Positions 7,792 to 16,923 of a DNA stretch of 64,000 bases are shown here, piece by piece. The notes beneath the pieces were generated by a model. That model made no database searches, was not told the origin of the DNA, and worked only from the letters and a program-made list of their open reading frames with translations. Position 1 is the first letter of the stretch; each line of letters starts with the position of its first letter. The stretch covers positions 1 through 64,000 of the forward strand of contig CAJUSY010000049.1 of assembly GCA_910589545.1 (NCBI GenBank), read 5' to 3'. This DNA is from Peptoniphilaceae bacterium. Lineage in GTDB: Bacteria > Bacillota > Clostridia > Tissierellales > Peptoniphilaceae. The translations under genes were made by a program, and so were the position numbers.

Positions 7792-9828
7792 TCAATTAAA
7801 AATAACATTTTCTAATAGTTTTTCTCTAAATTTATTAATCTCTTCATTCAAATATACATATTCTTTGGTTTTACACAACTCATTCTTTTCTATATATTCT
7901 GTAATTAGTGCTGCTTTTTCAATCAAATCATAGTCTTTTTCAAGATCTGCAATGTTTAAAAGTGGTATGCCTGATTGTCTAGTTCCAAGTAAATCGCCAC
8001 TACCTCTCATCATTAAATCTTTTTGTGATAATTCAAATCCACTATTTGTTTTGACCATAATATTCATTCGTTCGATTTGTTCATCTGAATGAGCATTACT
8101 AATCAAAATACAATACGATTGATTTGAAGATCTACCAACTCTTCCCCTTAGTTGGTGAAGTTGTGAAAGTCCAAATCGTTCTGCATTATATATTACAATT
8201 ACATTTGCTTTTTTTACATTTACACCAACTTCAATAACAGTTGTTGAAACCAATATTTTTGTTTTTCCTTCTACGAAGTCTTTCATAACTTCTTCTTTTT
8301 CAGGAGATTTCATTTTGCCGTGTAACATCCCAACTGAAAGATCTGAAAAATATTCATTGTTAAGTCTATTATATAATTCTGTTACATTTTCCAAATCCAA
8401 AGTTTCTGATTCTTCTATCAACGGACACACAATATACGCTTGAAAACCACTTTCGATTTGTTTTCTTATAAAAGTAGCAATTCTTTTTTCATAACTAAAT
8501 CCAACAGAGTATGTTTCAATTATTTTTCGACCTTTAGGCATTTCATTTATTGTCGATATATCCAAATCTCCATAATAAGAAAGTGCTAATGTTCTTGGTA
8601 TAGGAGTTGCCGTCATTACAAGAACATCAGGATTTTTGCCTTTGTCGGATATTTTCTTTCTTTGACCTACTCCAAATCTATGTTGCTCATCTGTAATTAC
8701 AAGCCCTAAATTTTTAAACTCTACAAAATCTTGTATTATAGCATGAGTTCCAACTATAACATCAAAATACCCGGATTGTATACCTTCTAAAACAGAATTT
8801 TTTTCTGATTTTGATAAATCAGACTTTAATAAACAAACCTTTAATCCAAACTTCGAAAAATCCTCCGATAAACTTTCGTAATGTTGAGTAGCTAAAATAT
8901 CTGTAGGAGCCATAAAAGCTGATTGGTATCCACTAGAAAAAGATTTAATAATGGCTGCTTCGGCAACAATTGTCTTCCCACTTCCAACATCACCTTGAAC
9001 CAATCTATTCATTCTTTTCTTAGATATCATATCTTTTTCAATATCTCTTACAGCATCTATTTGCCCTTTAGTTAGTTCAAATTTTAAAGATTTTATAAAA
9101 TAATCAATGCTTTTATCTTCATCAAATTGGATATAATTTTCATTATTCAATGAAGTTTTCATAGATTTCATTGCCAATTGCATTATGATAACTTCTTCAA
9201 GAACAAGAGCTGTTCTCGCTCTTTTGAATTGAGCATAGTCCACCGGTTTGTGTATATTTTTAATGGCATTTCTTTTGTTTTCGATATCATAATTTTTGAT
9301 CATACTATACGGAATAACATTTTTAATTTCATCTATACAATGTTTCAAAGCAAAATCAATAAATTTGATCATATCGTTATTCGTTATACCTTTTTTTACT
9401 TTGTAAATTGGATAAATTATACCCAGTTTACCTTCGAAAGTTTTACTTAGTATAGGTGATGATATTTTAAATTGATTTTGAACTCTTTGTATTTTTCCAT
9501 ACAAATAATAAGTAGTATTTGGTAAAATTTGATTTCTAATAAATGGTTGATTAAACCAAGAAACATTGATTTTTGATGTATTATCGAAAGCAATAGCTGA
9601 TGTTAAATTTAGATTTTTCCTTAAATACTTAGTAATTGGTTTTGAAATAAACTTAACTTTTATCACACAATTTTCTTCATCGCGTGTATCTGTAATATTT
9701 TTAATAATTGATCTGTTTTCATATCTATATGGAAAATAATTCAACAAATCGTCCACACTAAAAATACCCATAGAATTTAATACTTCTAGTTTTTTCTTGC
9801 CAATTCCTTTTACTTCTGATAATTCCAT
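7792..9828 (-). CDS. recG: ATP-dependent DNA helicase RecG
   Basis: 678-residue branch-migration helicase that remodels stalled forks and Holliday-type junctions. An N-terminal wedge/OB domain (LYGKIQ, YPFRY-type PYRYENRS) precedes the motor: Walker A GDVGSGKTIVAEAA, DEQH box in ITDEQHRFGVGQR, TATPIPRTLALSYYGD and QLRGRVGRSSNQSYC. Length and motif order are normal. The GGTGAAGC before the ATG serves as RBS. It begins just after a terminator for the upstream fakA-like gene, so its promoter must overlap that hairpin or it relies on read-through. Confidence 0.96.
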   Translation of the reverse strand: MELSEVKGIGKKKLEVLNSMGIFSVDDLLNYFPYRYENRSIIKNITDTRDEENCVIKVKFISKPITKYLRKNLNLTSAIAFDNTSKINVSWFNQPFIRNQILPNTTYYLYGKIQRVQNQFKISSPILSKTFEGKLGIIYPIYKVKKGITNNDMIKFIDFALKHCIDEIKNVIPYSMIKNYDIENKRNAIKNIHKPVDYAQFKRARTALVLEEVIIMQLAMKSMKTSLNNENYIQFDEDKSIDYFIKSLKFELTKGQIDAVRDIEKDMISKKRMNRLVQGDVGSGKTIVAEAAIIKSFSSGYQSAFMAPTDILATQHYESLSEDFSKFGLKVCLLKSDLSKSEKNSVLEGIQSGYFDVIVGTHAIIQDFVEFKNLGLVITDEQHRFGVGQRKKISDKGKNPDVLVMTATPIPRTLALSYYGDLDISTINEMPKGRKIIETYSVGFSYEKRIATFIRKQIESGFQAYIVCPLIEESETLDLENVTELYNRLNNEYFSDLSVGMLHGKMKSPEKEEVMKDFVEGKTKILVSTTVIEVGVNVKKANVIVIYNAERFGLSQLHQLRGRVGRSSNQSYCILISNAHSDEQIERMNIMVKTNSGFELSQKDLMMRGSGDLLGTRQSGIPLLNIADLEKDYDLIEKAALITEYIEKNELCKTKEYVYLNEEINKFREKLLENVIFN

Positions 9829-9840
9829 GCTTCACCACAC

Positions 9841-9917
9841 AAAAAAATCCTTACAGTTAAATATACAAATAATAGACCGATAGTAATCGATCTATTATTT
9901 GTAATTATTTGTAAGGA
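9841..9917 (-). terminator. Terminator after the fakA-like gene
   Basis: On the minus strand an outer stem TCCTTACA/TGTAAGGA followed by seven T encloses an inner 17-base near-perfect stem (9865-9902, ACAAATAATAGA type). The hairpin starts 2 bases after the stop codon. Confidence 0.75.
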
Positions 9918-9918
9918 G

Positions 9919-11544
9919 TTATTCTATTGAAAATACATAGTAATATAAAGGTTGAGAACCCTCAACAACCTCGATATCAATATTTTTATATTCTTCTTCC
10001 AAATTATCCTTTAACTTATTAGCTACCATTTCGTCACAGCCTTCACCGTAATAAATTGTTACTAAAGAATCGTCTTTTTGGATTAATTGTCTCAATAAAT
10101 CCATTGAAACCTTATTAATGTCATTACCAACGGCTCTAATATGTTTTTGATCAAGTCCGATAATATCATCTTTTTTTACTTTTATATCTGACATATTTAA
10201 ATCTTTTACAGCAAATGTAACTTCACCAGTTTTGACTGTAGATATAACATCATTAAAATTATTAAAGTTTTCTTCAGCACTAGCTTCTTCGTTGAAAGCT
10301 AAAAGAGCAGAAATAGATTGAGGTACTGCCTTTGTTTCTACAACATATACATCCTTTTCAACTATTTGTTTTGCTTGATTAGAAGATAATATAATATTTT
10401 TGTTGTTAGGAAAAACAAATACTGATTTAGCATTAATTTTTTCTATAGCATTTACTATATCTTCTGTTGAAGGATTCATTGTTTGACCGCCAGTAATCAC
10501 TTCATCAACATTTAACATATCAAAAACTTTACTGAAGCCTTTTCCACTACTTACAACAACGAAACCAAAATCTTTTTCTGGTTCTAATGATTTTAAGGAA
10601 GCTTTGTTTATTTCTTCTTCAGTAGAGTGCAAGTTTTGATGTTGCAATCTCATATTATCAATTTTGATATCACTTAAATCTCCTAATTCCATAGCTATTT
10701 CTAGAACTTTTCCAGGATTGTTCGTGTGGATATGAGTTTTTATAACTCCATCACCTTTTACAACTAATAAACAATCACCAAAATTTTCCAATTTTGATCT
10801 ATATGATTTTTCATCTTTATAAGTCATTATAAAAAATTCAGTACAATATCCAAATTCAATTTCTTCATCTGAAAGAACATTAGTACTTTCAGTAATTGTT
10901 CTAGAAGATTCATCGATTATTGTTTCGGAGATTAATTTTTCATTATCGTAATTTAATACTCCTTCTAAAAATAACATTAACCCTTGACCACCAGCATCAA
11001 CAACGTTAGCTTCTTTCAAAACTGGTAACATTTCTTTAGTTTTAAGAAGTGCCTTGTTACCTTCTGAAATAATATCAGTCAAAAATTCTTTTATATCTTC
11101 ATAATTTTGGTAGTTTTGATCAGCAAATTCTCCCATACATCTTGAAACTGTAAGAATAGTTCCTTCAGTAGGTTTCATTACGGCTTTATAAGCAGTTTTG
11201 TAACTTTCTACAAATCCATCTCTTAATGCAAATATATTAAATTCTGTATAATCCTTAAATCCATTATAAAAACCTCTCATTATTTGTGAAGTAATTACTC
11301 CAGAATTTCCTCTAGCTCCCATTAGTGAACCATCACTCATAGCTTTAGCCAAATTTGCAATATTCAAATCAGCTACGTTATTTACTTTAGAAATAGCTGA
11401 TTTTATTGTCAATGTCATATTAGTACCTGTGTCTCCATCAGGAACAGGAAATACATTTAAGCTATTTACAATTTCTCTTTTATTTTCTAAGTTCTTAAAT
11501 CCCGCTAGAAGGCAATTCTTGAACAGTGTTGCGTCATTTTTCAT
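9919..11544 (-). CDS. FakA-like fatty acid kinase (DAK/DhaL domain protein, YloV type)
   Basis: About 541 residues, matching FakA/YloV. The N-terminal DhaL (DAK2) kinase domain has the Mg-ATP motif NVFPVPDGDTGTNM near residues 30-43 and the GARGNSGVI loop. The middle and C-terminal parts match the FakA dimerisation and FakB-contact region. FakA phosphorylates fatty acids held by a DegV-family FakB protein, and a degV gene lies at 41950. The ATG at 11544 is used because AGGGGGC precedes it by 3 bases. yloU is directly upstream. Confidence 0.87.
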   Translation of the reverse strand: MKNDATLFKNCLLAGFKNLENKREIVNSLNVFPVPDGDTGTNMTLTIKSAISKVNNVADLNIANLAKAMSDGSLMGARGNSGVITSQIMRGFYNGFKDYTEFNIFALRDGFVESYKTAYKAVMKPTEGTILTVSRCMGEFADQNYQNYEDIKEFLTDIISEGNKALLKTKEMLPVLKEANVVDAGGQGLMLFLEGVLNYDNEKLISETIIDESSRTITESTNVLSDEEIEFGYCTEFFIMTYKDEKSYRSKLENFGDCLLVVKGDGVIKTHIHTNNPGKVLEIAMELGDLSDIKIDNMRLQHQNLHSTEEEINKASLKSLEPEKDFGFVVVSSGKGFSKVFDMLNVDEVITGGQTMNPSTEDIVNAIEKINAKSVFVFPNNKNIILSSNQAKQIVEKDVYVVETKAVPQSISALLAFNEEASAEENFNNFNDVISTVKTGEVTFAVKDLNMSDIKVKKDDIIGLDQKHIRAVGNDINKVSMDLLRQLIQKDDSLVTIYYGEGCDEMVANKLKDNLEEEYKNIDIEVVEGSQPLYYYVFSIE

Positions 11545-11552
11545 TGTGCCCC

Positions 11553-11915
11553 CTATTTTTCGTCGTTTATTCTCATATCTTGAACAAGAACATTTACACA
11601 TTCTACTTCAAGACCTGTCTTATTTTCCACACTATATTTAACTGTATCAATAATATTTTGGCAAACTACAGCAATTTTTGTGCCATATTCCAAAACAACA
11701 GTCAAATCTATTATAATTTTATTGTTTTTTGTGTAAACTTTAACTCCTTTACTCATATTTTCTTTATTGAGTAACATTAAAAATCCATCTGACAAATTTT
11801 TATAAGCTAGCCCTACAATTCCATAACAAGTCATAGCTGTCTCACTAGCAATAGTTCTAACGATATTATCTGATATTAATATTGAACCATATTCGTTATC
11901 AATTTTAGTAGTCAT
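11553..11915 (-). CDS. yloU: Asp23/Gls24 family protein YloU
   Basis: 120-residue single-domain Asp23/Gls24 protein (SILISDNIVRTIASETAMTC, then IIDLTVVLEYGTKIAVVCQN and VLVQDMRI). It is a small soluble, cell-envelope-associated stress-family protein of uncertain function. It ends 8 bases before the fakA-like start, the conserved yloU-yloV pairing. AGGAGG precedes the ATG. It is divergent from rpmB. Confidence 0.92.
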   Translation of the reverse strand: MTTKIDNEYGSILISDNIVRTIASETAMTCYGIVGLAYKNLSDGFLMLLNKENMSKGVKVYTKNNKIIIDLTVVLEYGTKIAVVCQNIIDTVKYSVENKTGLEVECVNVLVQDMRINDEK

Positions 11916-12027
11916 ATTACCTCCTATTTTGTGATACCTAATTAATTATATTATACTCTTTTAATGTTTAAGATTCTAATTTACATATTAATACTATATT
12001 ATTATAACATATTTTAGCGTTAAAAGC

Positions 12028-12057
12028 TTGAAATCTAGTTTTAAAATATGCTATAAT
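12028..12057 (+). promoter_or_regulatory. Promoter of rpmB
   Basis: -35 TTGAAA (12028-12033), 18-base spacer, -10 TATAAT (12052-12057). The rpmB start is 38 bases downstream. Confidence 0.7.
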
Positions 12058-12095
12058 ATCAAGAGACATTTGAAAAAGAACCAGGAGGTGGAATT

Positions 12096-12311
12096 ATGTC
12101 CAAAAAATGTGAAATTTGCGGTAAATCAAGAACTTTCGGAAATAATAGATCATTTTCTTTGAGATCTTCAAATAGAAGTTGGGCTCCTAACATTAGAAAA
12201 GTAAGAGCTTTAGTTGATGGAAAACCAAAAAGAATCAATGTATGCACAAGATGTTTAAGATCAGGTTTAGTTGAAAGACCTCAATTCATCAAAACAACAG
12301 AAGAAGAATAA
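12096..12311 (+). CDS. rpmB: 50S ribosomal protein L28, zinc-binding form
   Basis: 71-residue L28 with an N-terminal CEIC pair and a second CTRC pair, which together form a zinc ribbon (the C+ form). The core RSWAPNIRKVRALVDGKPKRI is typical. AGGAGGTGG precedes the ATG. It is a single-gene transcript divergent from yloU, with its own promoter and terminator. Confidence 0.96.
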   Translation: MSKKCEICGKSRTFGNNRSFSLRSSNRSWAPNIRKVRALVDGKPKRINVCTRCLRSGLVERPQFIKTTEEE

Positions 12312-12315
12312 AATT

Positions 12316-12340
12316 AAGAGTCGAAAATTCGACTCTTTTT
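12316..12340. terminator. Bidirectional terminator between rpmB and thiN
   Basis: AAGAGTCGAA (12316-12325) pairs with TTCGACTCTT (12328-12337), followed by T on the plus strand. It lies between the two convergent stop codons. Confidence 0.85.
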
Positions 12341-12972
12341 TAATCTCTAGAATCAATCAAAAGACCATAACCTTCTAATAATTCTATATATGCTTTTTCA
12401 CCTTTAATTTTATTGCTTATAGTCAGCGTGGAACAAAAATCAACGTCTAGTAAATCGCTGTCGTATTCAAATCCTTCTAATTTCAATTTCATTCCTTTAT
12501 TTGATAATACAACAATTGAAATATAATCGTACTTCATAACGCATTCAACACTTTTACCTAAGAATTTAATTATATTGTTATCACCTACAAATATAAGTTC
12601 AACTCCATTATCGAAGCATTTTTTTGAATAAATTAGATTTGAAATAGTATGATCTAATCTAGTTCCTGTAGCACCGAAAGCATAAATTTTTGTGCAGTTT
12701 TTTTTAATTAAAATATTTATCGCTGCTTCAAAATCAGTAAAATCCTTTTTGCAATTATATTTTTGAAAAATCTTATCATTCTCTTCTAAAAAGTTTTTGT
12801 CCTCTATTTTTATAGAATCAAAATCTCCTATAGCAAAATCAAAATCTTTGTCATAGGTGGTAAAATATTTTGTACCACCATCAACAGCAATTCTAAAATC
12901 AGATTTTCCATAATACTCTTCAAATAAATTTTTATCAGATAACTCTCCTGCACAACAAATTAAACCAATCAT
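12340..12972 (-). CDS. thiN: Thiamine pyrophosphokinase
   Basis: 210 residues. It transfers pyrophosphate from ATP to thiamine to give thiamine diphosphate. The motifs are VDGGTKYF, AIGDFDSIK, the charged KDFTDFEAAI and GATGTRLDHTISN. It overlaps the thiT stop by 4 bases (ATGA), so uptake and activation of thiamine are translationally coupled. It is the last gene of the long rpe-containing operon. Confidence 0.93.
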   Translation of the reverse strand: MIGLICCAGELSDKNLFEEYYGKSDFRIAVDGGTKYFTTYDKDFDFAIGDFDSIKIEDKNFLEENDKIFQKYNCKKDFTDFEAAINILIKKNCTKIYAFGATGTRLDHTISNLIYSKKCFDNGVELIFVGDNNIIKFLGKSVECVMKYDYISIVVLSNKGMKLKLEGFEYDSDLLDVDFCSTLTISNKIKGEKAYIELLEGYGLLIDSRD

Positions 12973-13508
12973 TTTTTACTTACCTTAGATACAGGTTTAA
13001 TTAAAATCAATATTACTACTATAGCAATAATTCCATTAGGAACAATATAAGTTATATTATACAAGAACGATCCTAGTAAAGCAGGAATATCTTTAGGTAG
13101 CGTATCCTTAAAGAATACATATCCACTTAATATCGCAGCTACACCTCTCATTAATACTGCAAATACACATGCCAAAATCATCTTAAAATTAATTTTACCA
13201 TTTAATGTTTCTTCATTGCATCCTAATCCTGATAAACCAAGTGCCATGTAAGCTATAGGATAATCAAGTAAATATTGTATAGGATGAATAACATAAGGAT
13301 CTACAAAACTATCCAGTATTCCATACATAAGTCCTATTATGATTCCTGGTTTTAATCCCCATCTTAGCCCAAACAATATAATTGGAACATATCCAGCTAA
13401 TGAAATAGATCCACCTCTAGGCATCTTAAAAATGACTATACTATTTAATACTGCGGTAAGAGCTAAAGTAATAGCTCCCTCAACCATAAATTTTAAATTT
13501 TTATTCAA
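12969..13508 (-). CDS. thiT: ECF-type thiamine transporter S component
   Basis: 179-residue membrane protein with about six hydrophobic segments. The ThiT hallmark FKMPRGGSISLAGYVPI lies near residues 27-43, followed by FGLRWGLKPGIIIGLMYGIL. It would bind thiamine and work with a shared energizing module (EcfA, EcfA', EcfT) that is not encoded here. It sits between rpe and thiN, where Bacillus has no transporter gene. No TPP riboswitch is visible, since only 10 bases separate it from rpe. Confidence 0.92.
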   Translation of the reverse strand: MNKNLKFMVEGAITLALTAVLNSIVIFKMPRGGSISLAGYVPIILFGLRWGLKPGIIIGLMYGILDSFVDPYVIHPIQYLLDYPIAYMALGLSGLGCNEETLNGKINFKMILACVFAVLMRGVAAILSGYVFFKDTLPKDIPALLGSFLYNITYIVPNGIIAIVVILILIKPVSKVSKK

Positions 13509-13518
13509 TTTATCCTCC

Positions 13519-14172
13519 TTATTTTAGTTTTTGATTATATATATCTAATTGCGACTCCATATTTTCGTTAAAAACATCAGAGCCGCTAACTATCAAATCA
13601 GCTCCTGATTCCAATACTTTATTTATATTTGATGTCTTCACTCCTCCATCAACTTCTAATATAATGTCTCTATCTGATAAATCAATCATTTTTCTAACAT
13701 CGTTTAATTTTGTATATTGACTTTCTATAAAAGATTGTCCTCCAAATCCTGGATTTACACTCATAACAAGGATTATGTCCAAATCATCAATTATATATTT
13801 ACAACATTCTAATCCTGTGGATGGATTAAGTGCTAATCCACATTTTTTTCCAGATTTATGAACAGTTTGGATAATTCTATGGGGATGAAATGTTGCTTCT
13901 GGATGAAAAGTAATTATGTCCGCTCCTGCATTTATAATTTCATCAATTATATCTTCAGGTTTATTAACCATCAAATGACAATCAAGAATAAATTCAGGAT
14001 ATTTTTGCCTGATTTGCTTTATTACTGCTGGCCCAAAAGATATGTTCGGTACGAAATCTCCATCCATTACATCAAGATGCAAATATTTTATTCCTTTATT
14101 TTTTAATATATCTAAATTTTTTTCTAACTCAAAAAAGTTACAAGCCAACAAAGACGGACTTAAATTAGCCAT
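13519..14172 (-). CDS. rpe: Ribulose-phosphate 3-epimerase
   Basis: 217-residue TIM barrel of the pentose phosphate pathway. The motifs include SPSLLACNF, LHLDVMDGDFVPNISFGP (metal His and Asp), DCHLMVNKPE, MSVNPGFGGQSF and the C-terminal LEVDGGVKTSNI. The rsgA stop overlaps its ATG by one base (TAATG). Confidence 0.96.
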   Translation of the reverse strand: MANLSPSLLACNFFELEKNLDILKNKGIKYLHLDVMDGDFVPNISFGPAVIKQIRQKYPEFILDCHLMVNKPEDIIDEIINAGADIITFHPEATFHPHRIIQTVHKSGKKCGLALNPSTGLECCKYIIDDLDIILVMSVNPGFGGQSFIESQYTKLNDVRKMIDLSDRDIILEVDGGVKTSNINKVLESGADLIVSGSDVFNENMESQLDIYNQKLK

Positions 14173-15050
14173 TAATACCTCCTAATTTTTTCATATTCTT
14201 CAACGATCTTCAAATAATTTTCATATCTACTTTTAGATATATCTCCTGATTCAATAAGCTTTTTTATTTCACATTTTGGTTCATTAATGTGATCACAATC
14301 ATTAAATTTACATTTGTCACTATTCCTTTTAAATTCCACAAAGTTTTTCTTAATTTCTGATTTATCGTCTAGAAATGACAAATCAAAAGAGCTAAAACCA
14401 GGTGTATCTAATACATATGTGTCTTTATCGACCATTTTTATTTCGATGTGTCTTGTGGTCTGCTTTCCTCTTTGAGTTTTATCACTTATTTTTCCGGAAA
14501 CAAAATCTTCATCAGGAAATAATCTTTTTAAAGTACTTGATTTTCCAGCTCCACTTGGCCCTATTACACAGCTTATGTGGTTTTTAAATTCATTTAATAA
14601 TTCATTGTTAATATTAGTATTTTGGTTTGAGTTGAATATTACTCTATAACCTATATTTTTGTATATATCAGAATAACTCTGCATTTCATCTTCAGTCAGT
14701 AAATCACACTTATTAAATACAATTACACAATCTAAATTGTTTTTTTCTATCATAATTAAGTATTTATCTAATAACATCAGATTAATATTAGGCGATTTTA
14801 TGCTGGATAAAACGAAACATTTATCAACATTGCTTACTTCTGGTCTATGAAGAAGCACTGTTCTTGGATGTATATTTAAAATAAATCCTAGATTATTTTC
14901 TATATGAAGATCTACTTTATCTCCTACAACTGGAGTTATTTTTCTGTTTCTAAAATTCCCTCTAGCTTTTGAAGGATAAACTTCATTTCCAACATTCACA
15001 TAAAACAATTCTCTTTGAATCTTCGTAACAACACCTATTTTATTCGACAT
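14172..15050 (-). CDS. rsgA: Ribosome small-subunit-dependent GTPase A
   Basis: 292-residue circularly permuted GTPase that assists 30S maturation. Order seen: OB fold, then G4 (NKCD at about 120), G1 (GPSGAGKSST), G2 (QRGKQTTRH), G3 (DTPGF), and the C-terminal zinc motif CKFNDCDHINEPKC. It overlaps the prkC end by 11 bases. In Bacillus, CpgA is phosphorylated by PrkC, which fits this neighbourhood. Confidence 0.95.
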   Translation of the reverse strand: MSNKIGVVTKIQRELFYVNVGNEVYPSKARGNFRNRKITPVVGDKVDLHIENNLGFILNIHPRTVLLHRPEVSNVDKCFVLSSIKSPNINLMLLDKYLIMIEKNNLDCVIVFNKCDLLTEDEMQSYSDIYKNIGYRVIFNSNQNTNINNELLNEFKNHISCVIGPSGAGKSSTLKRLFPDEDFVSGKISDKTQRGKQTTRHIEIKMVDKDTYVLDTPGFSSFDLSFLDDKSEIKKNFVEFKRNSDKCKFNDCDHINEPKCEIKKLIESGDISKSRYENYLKIVEEYEKIRRY

Positions 15051-16923
15051 TAATTAGCTCTCCATTGATATAAACCTTAATATCATTATTAGGTTTTACT
15101 TTTACTTTTATTTTAATATCTCCTTCCGAAGCGTCATGGTTTTTTTCGTATATTATATTATTTTCAGTCTCATCTTTCACAGTTACTGTATAAATGCCTT
15201 TTTCTACAGGTTTACTTATCCTAAATACTTGTTCAATCATTTCAGGCTCTTTTCGTCCCTTACTTATAATTACATCAACAGAACTTTCTTTCTTTAATCT
15301 TTTTCCTGGATCATATTGTTGCCATATAACTTGATTTACATCATATTCATTGCTATACTTCTTTTCAATGTTGCCAATATTTAATCCAACAGATTTTAAT
15401 TTATTACTAGCTTGGCTAATGTCAGTTCCTATTAAATCAACCATTTCAACTAATTCTTCTTTCTTACCTAAAGAGATTACCACATCAATTTTAGAGTCTT
15501 TGCTGATACTCGTTCCTGAATCTGGGTGTTGCTGCATAATTTTACCCACTTCAAAATTATCACTATTTTCTTTAGTAATTTCTCCTATTTCTAGGCCTAA
15601 TTTATTAAGTTGAATTTTAGCATTTTCTATAGTCATATTTGATAAATTTGGTACAGAAACCTGTTCTTCGCCTTTACTGACAACTAATTTTATAATAGTA
15701 CCCTTTTTAACTTCCGAACTTGATTCTGGGTCTTGTTCTAAAACTTTTCCTGGTTCAACATTACTTTCAGTCTTATATTCTGAAACAACAGCAATTAAGT
15801 TATTGGCTTTTGCCTTGTTCAATGCATCATTTTCAGTTAAACCAGTGAGAGCTGGTACCACAACTAGGTCTTGTTTGTTCTTGTTAATATATTTTTTCCC
15901 GAATATTATTGCAAAAAATACTAAAGCCGCTAATAATATAGGTAATAAAATCCACATAAATTTTTTCGAATTATTTTTTTTATCTTTTGTCGAAGATTGT
16001 TTAGGTGTTTTATAGACGGCTTCTTTGATTTCTGGTTGCTCATCATTTTCTTTGATTATTGGACTTTTCATTGTTTCTTGGTACAAATCAGAGGAATAGT
16101 TTTGGTAGTTTTTCAACACTTCTTTCAATTCTGTAGCTGATTTAAATCTTTCATTAGGATCTTTTGACATAGATTTAACTATAATATCATTTAGTCCTTT
16201 TGGCAAATCATGTCTTAAATTTATAGGAGGGACCAACGGATCTTGGATATGTTTTAAAGCAATTCCAACCGCATTTGGTGCATCGAATGGAACCTCACCG
16301 GTTGCCATTTGATATAAAACCACACCTAATGAATAAATGTCGCTTTTCTCGTCTATAAACTTACCTTTTGCTTGCTCTGGAGAAATATAGTGTACAGTTC
16401 CCAAAACAGTTGAGGTATACGTTAAAGTAGCAGATGATGAAATCCTCGCAATGCCAAAATCTGTTGCTTTTAAATTATTTGATTTATCAATTAGCATATT
16501 ATGTGGTTTAATATCTCTGTGGATTATTCCATTTTTATGTGCACATTCTAATGCACTAGCTATTTGAACTCCATAATTAACTATATCTTCAATTGGCAAA
16601 ATATGCTTATCATCAATTATATCTTTTAATGTTTTGCCATCAACATATTCCATCACAATATAATTGTATTTTCTTCCATCTACATATGAGCTTCCTACAT
16701 CAAATACACTCACTATATTAGCATGAGTTAATGATGCAGCAGACTGAGCTTCCATAGCGAACTTTCTTAAAAAGTCTTGATCTTCCATGTACTCGTTTTT
16801 TAAAACTTTAACAGCAACATATCGATTCAAAACAGTATCTAAGGCTTTATACACCTTTGCCATTCCGCCAACGCCAACTTCTTCCAAAATTTCATATCTA
16901 TCGCCTAAAACTTTACCTATCAT
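15040..16923 (-). CDS. prkC: Serine/threonine protein kinase with PASTA repeats
   Basis: About 627 residues. The cytoplasmic Hanks kinase domain has GVGGMAKVY, Lys39, HRDIKPHN (Asp137), DFG at about 155 and the GTVHYISPEQAKG activation segment. It is followed by a linker, one membrane helix (about 323-342), three extracellular PASTA repeats (about 352-560) and a C-terminal beta-type domain. It senses peptidoglycan fragments or lipid II. The ATG at 16923 follows GAAGGTGAAAATT and overlaps the end of prpC by 11 bases. Confidence 0.96.
   Translation of the reverse strand: MIGKVLGDRYEILEEVGVGGMAKVYKALDTVLNRYVAVKVLKNEYMEDQDFLRKFAMEAQSAASLTHANIVSVFDVGSSYVDGRKYNYIVMEYVDGKTLKDIIDDKHILPIEDIVNYGVQIASALECAHKNGIIHRDIKPHNMLIDKSNNLKATDFGIARISSSATLTYTSTVLGTVHYISPEQAKGKFIDEKSDIYSLGVVLYQMATGEVPFDAPNAVGIALKHIQDPLVPPINLRHDLPKGLNDIIVKSMSKDPNERFKSATELKEVLKNYQNYSSDLYQETMKSPIIKENDEQPEIKEAVYKTPKQSSTKDKKNNSKKFMWILLPILLAALVFFAIIFGKKYINKNKQDLVVVPALTGLTENDALNKAKANNLIAVVSEYKTESNVEPGKVLEQDPESSSEVKKGTIIKLVVSKGEEQVSVPNLSNMTIENAKIQLNKLGLEIGEITKENSDNFEVGKIMQQHPDSGTSISKDSKIDVVISLGKKEELVEMVDLIGTDISQASNKLKSVGLNIGNIEKKYSNEYDVNQVIWQQYDPGKRLKKESSVDVIISKGRKEPEMIEQVFRISKPVEKGIYTVTVKDETENNIIYEKNHDASEGDIKIKVKVKPNNDIKVYINGELINVE

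Noticed and set aside
12059..12247. Minus-strand open frame across the rpmB start
   Set aside because: Antisense to ribosomal protein L28; no RBS.
13509..13518. TPP riboswitch upstream of thiT
   Set aside because: Only 10 bases lie between rpe and thiT, and no thi-box sequence is present.
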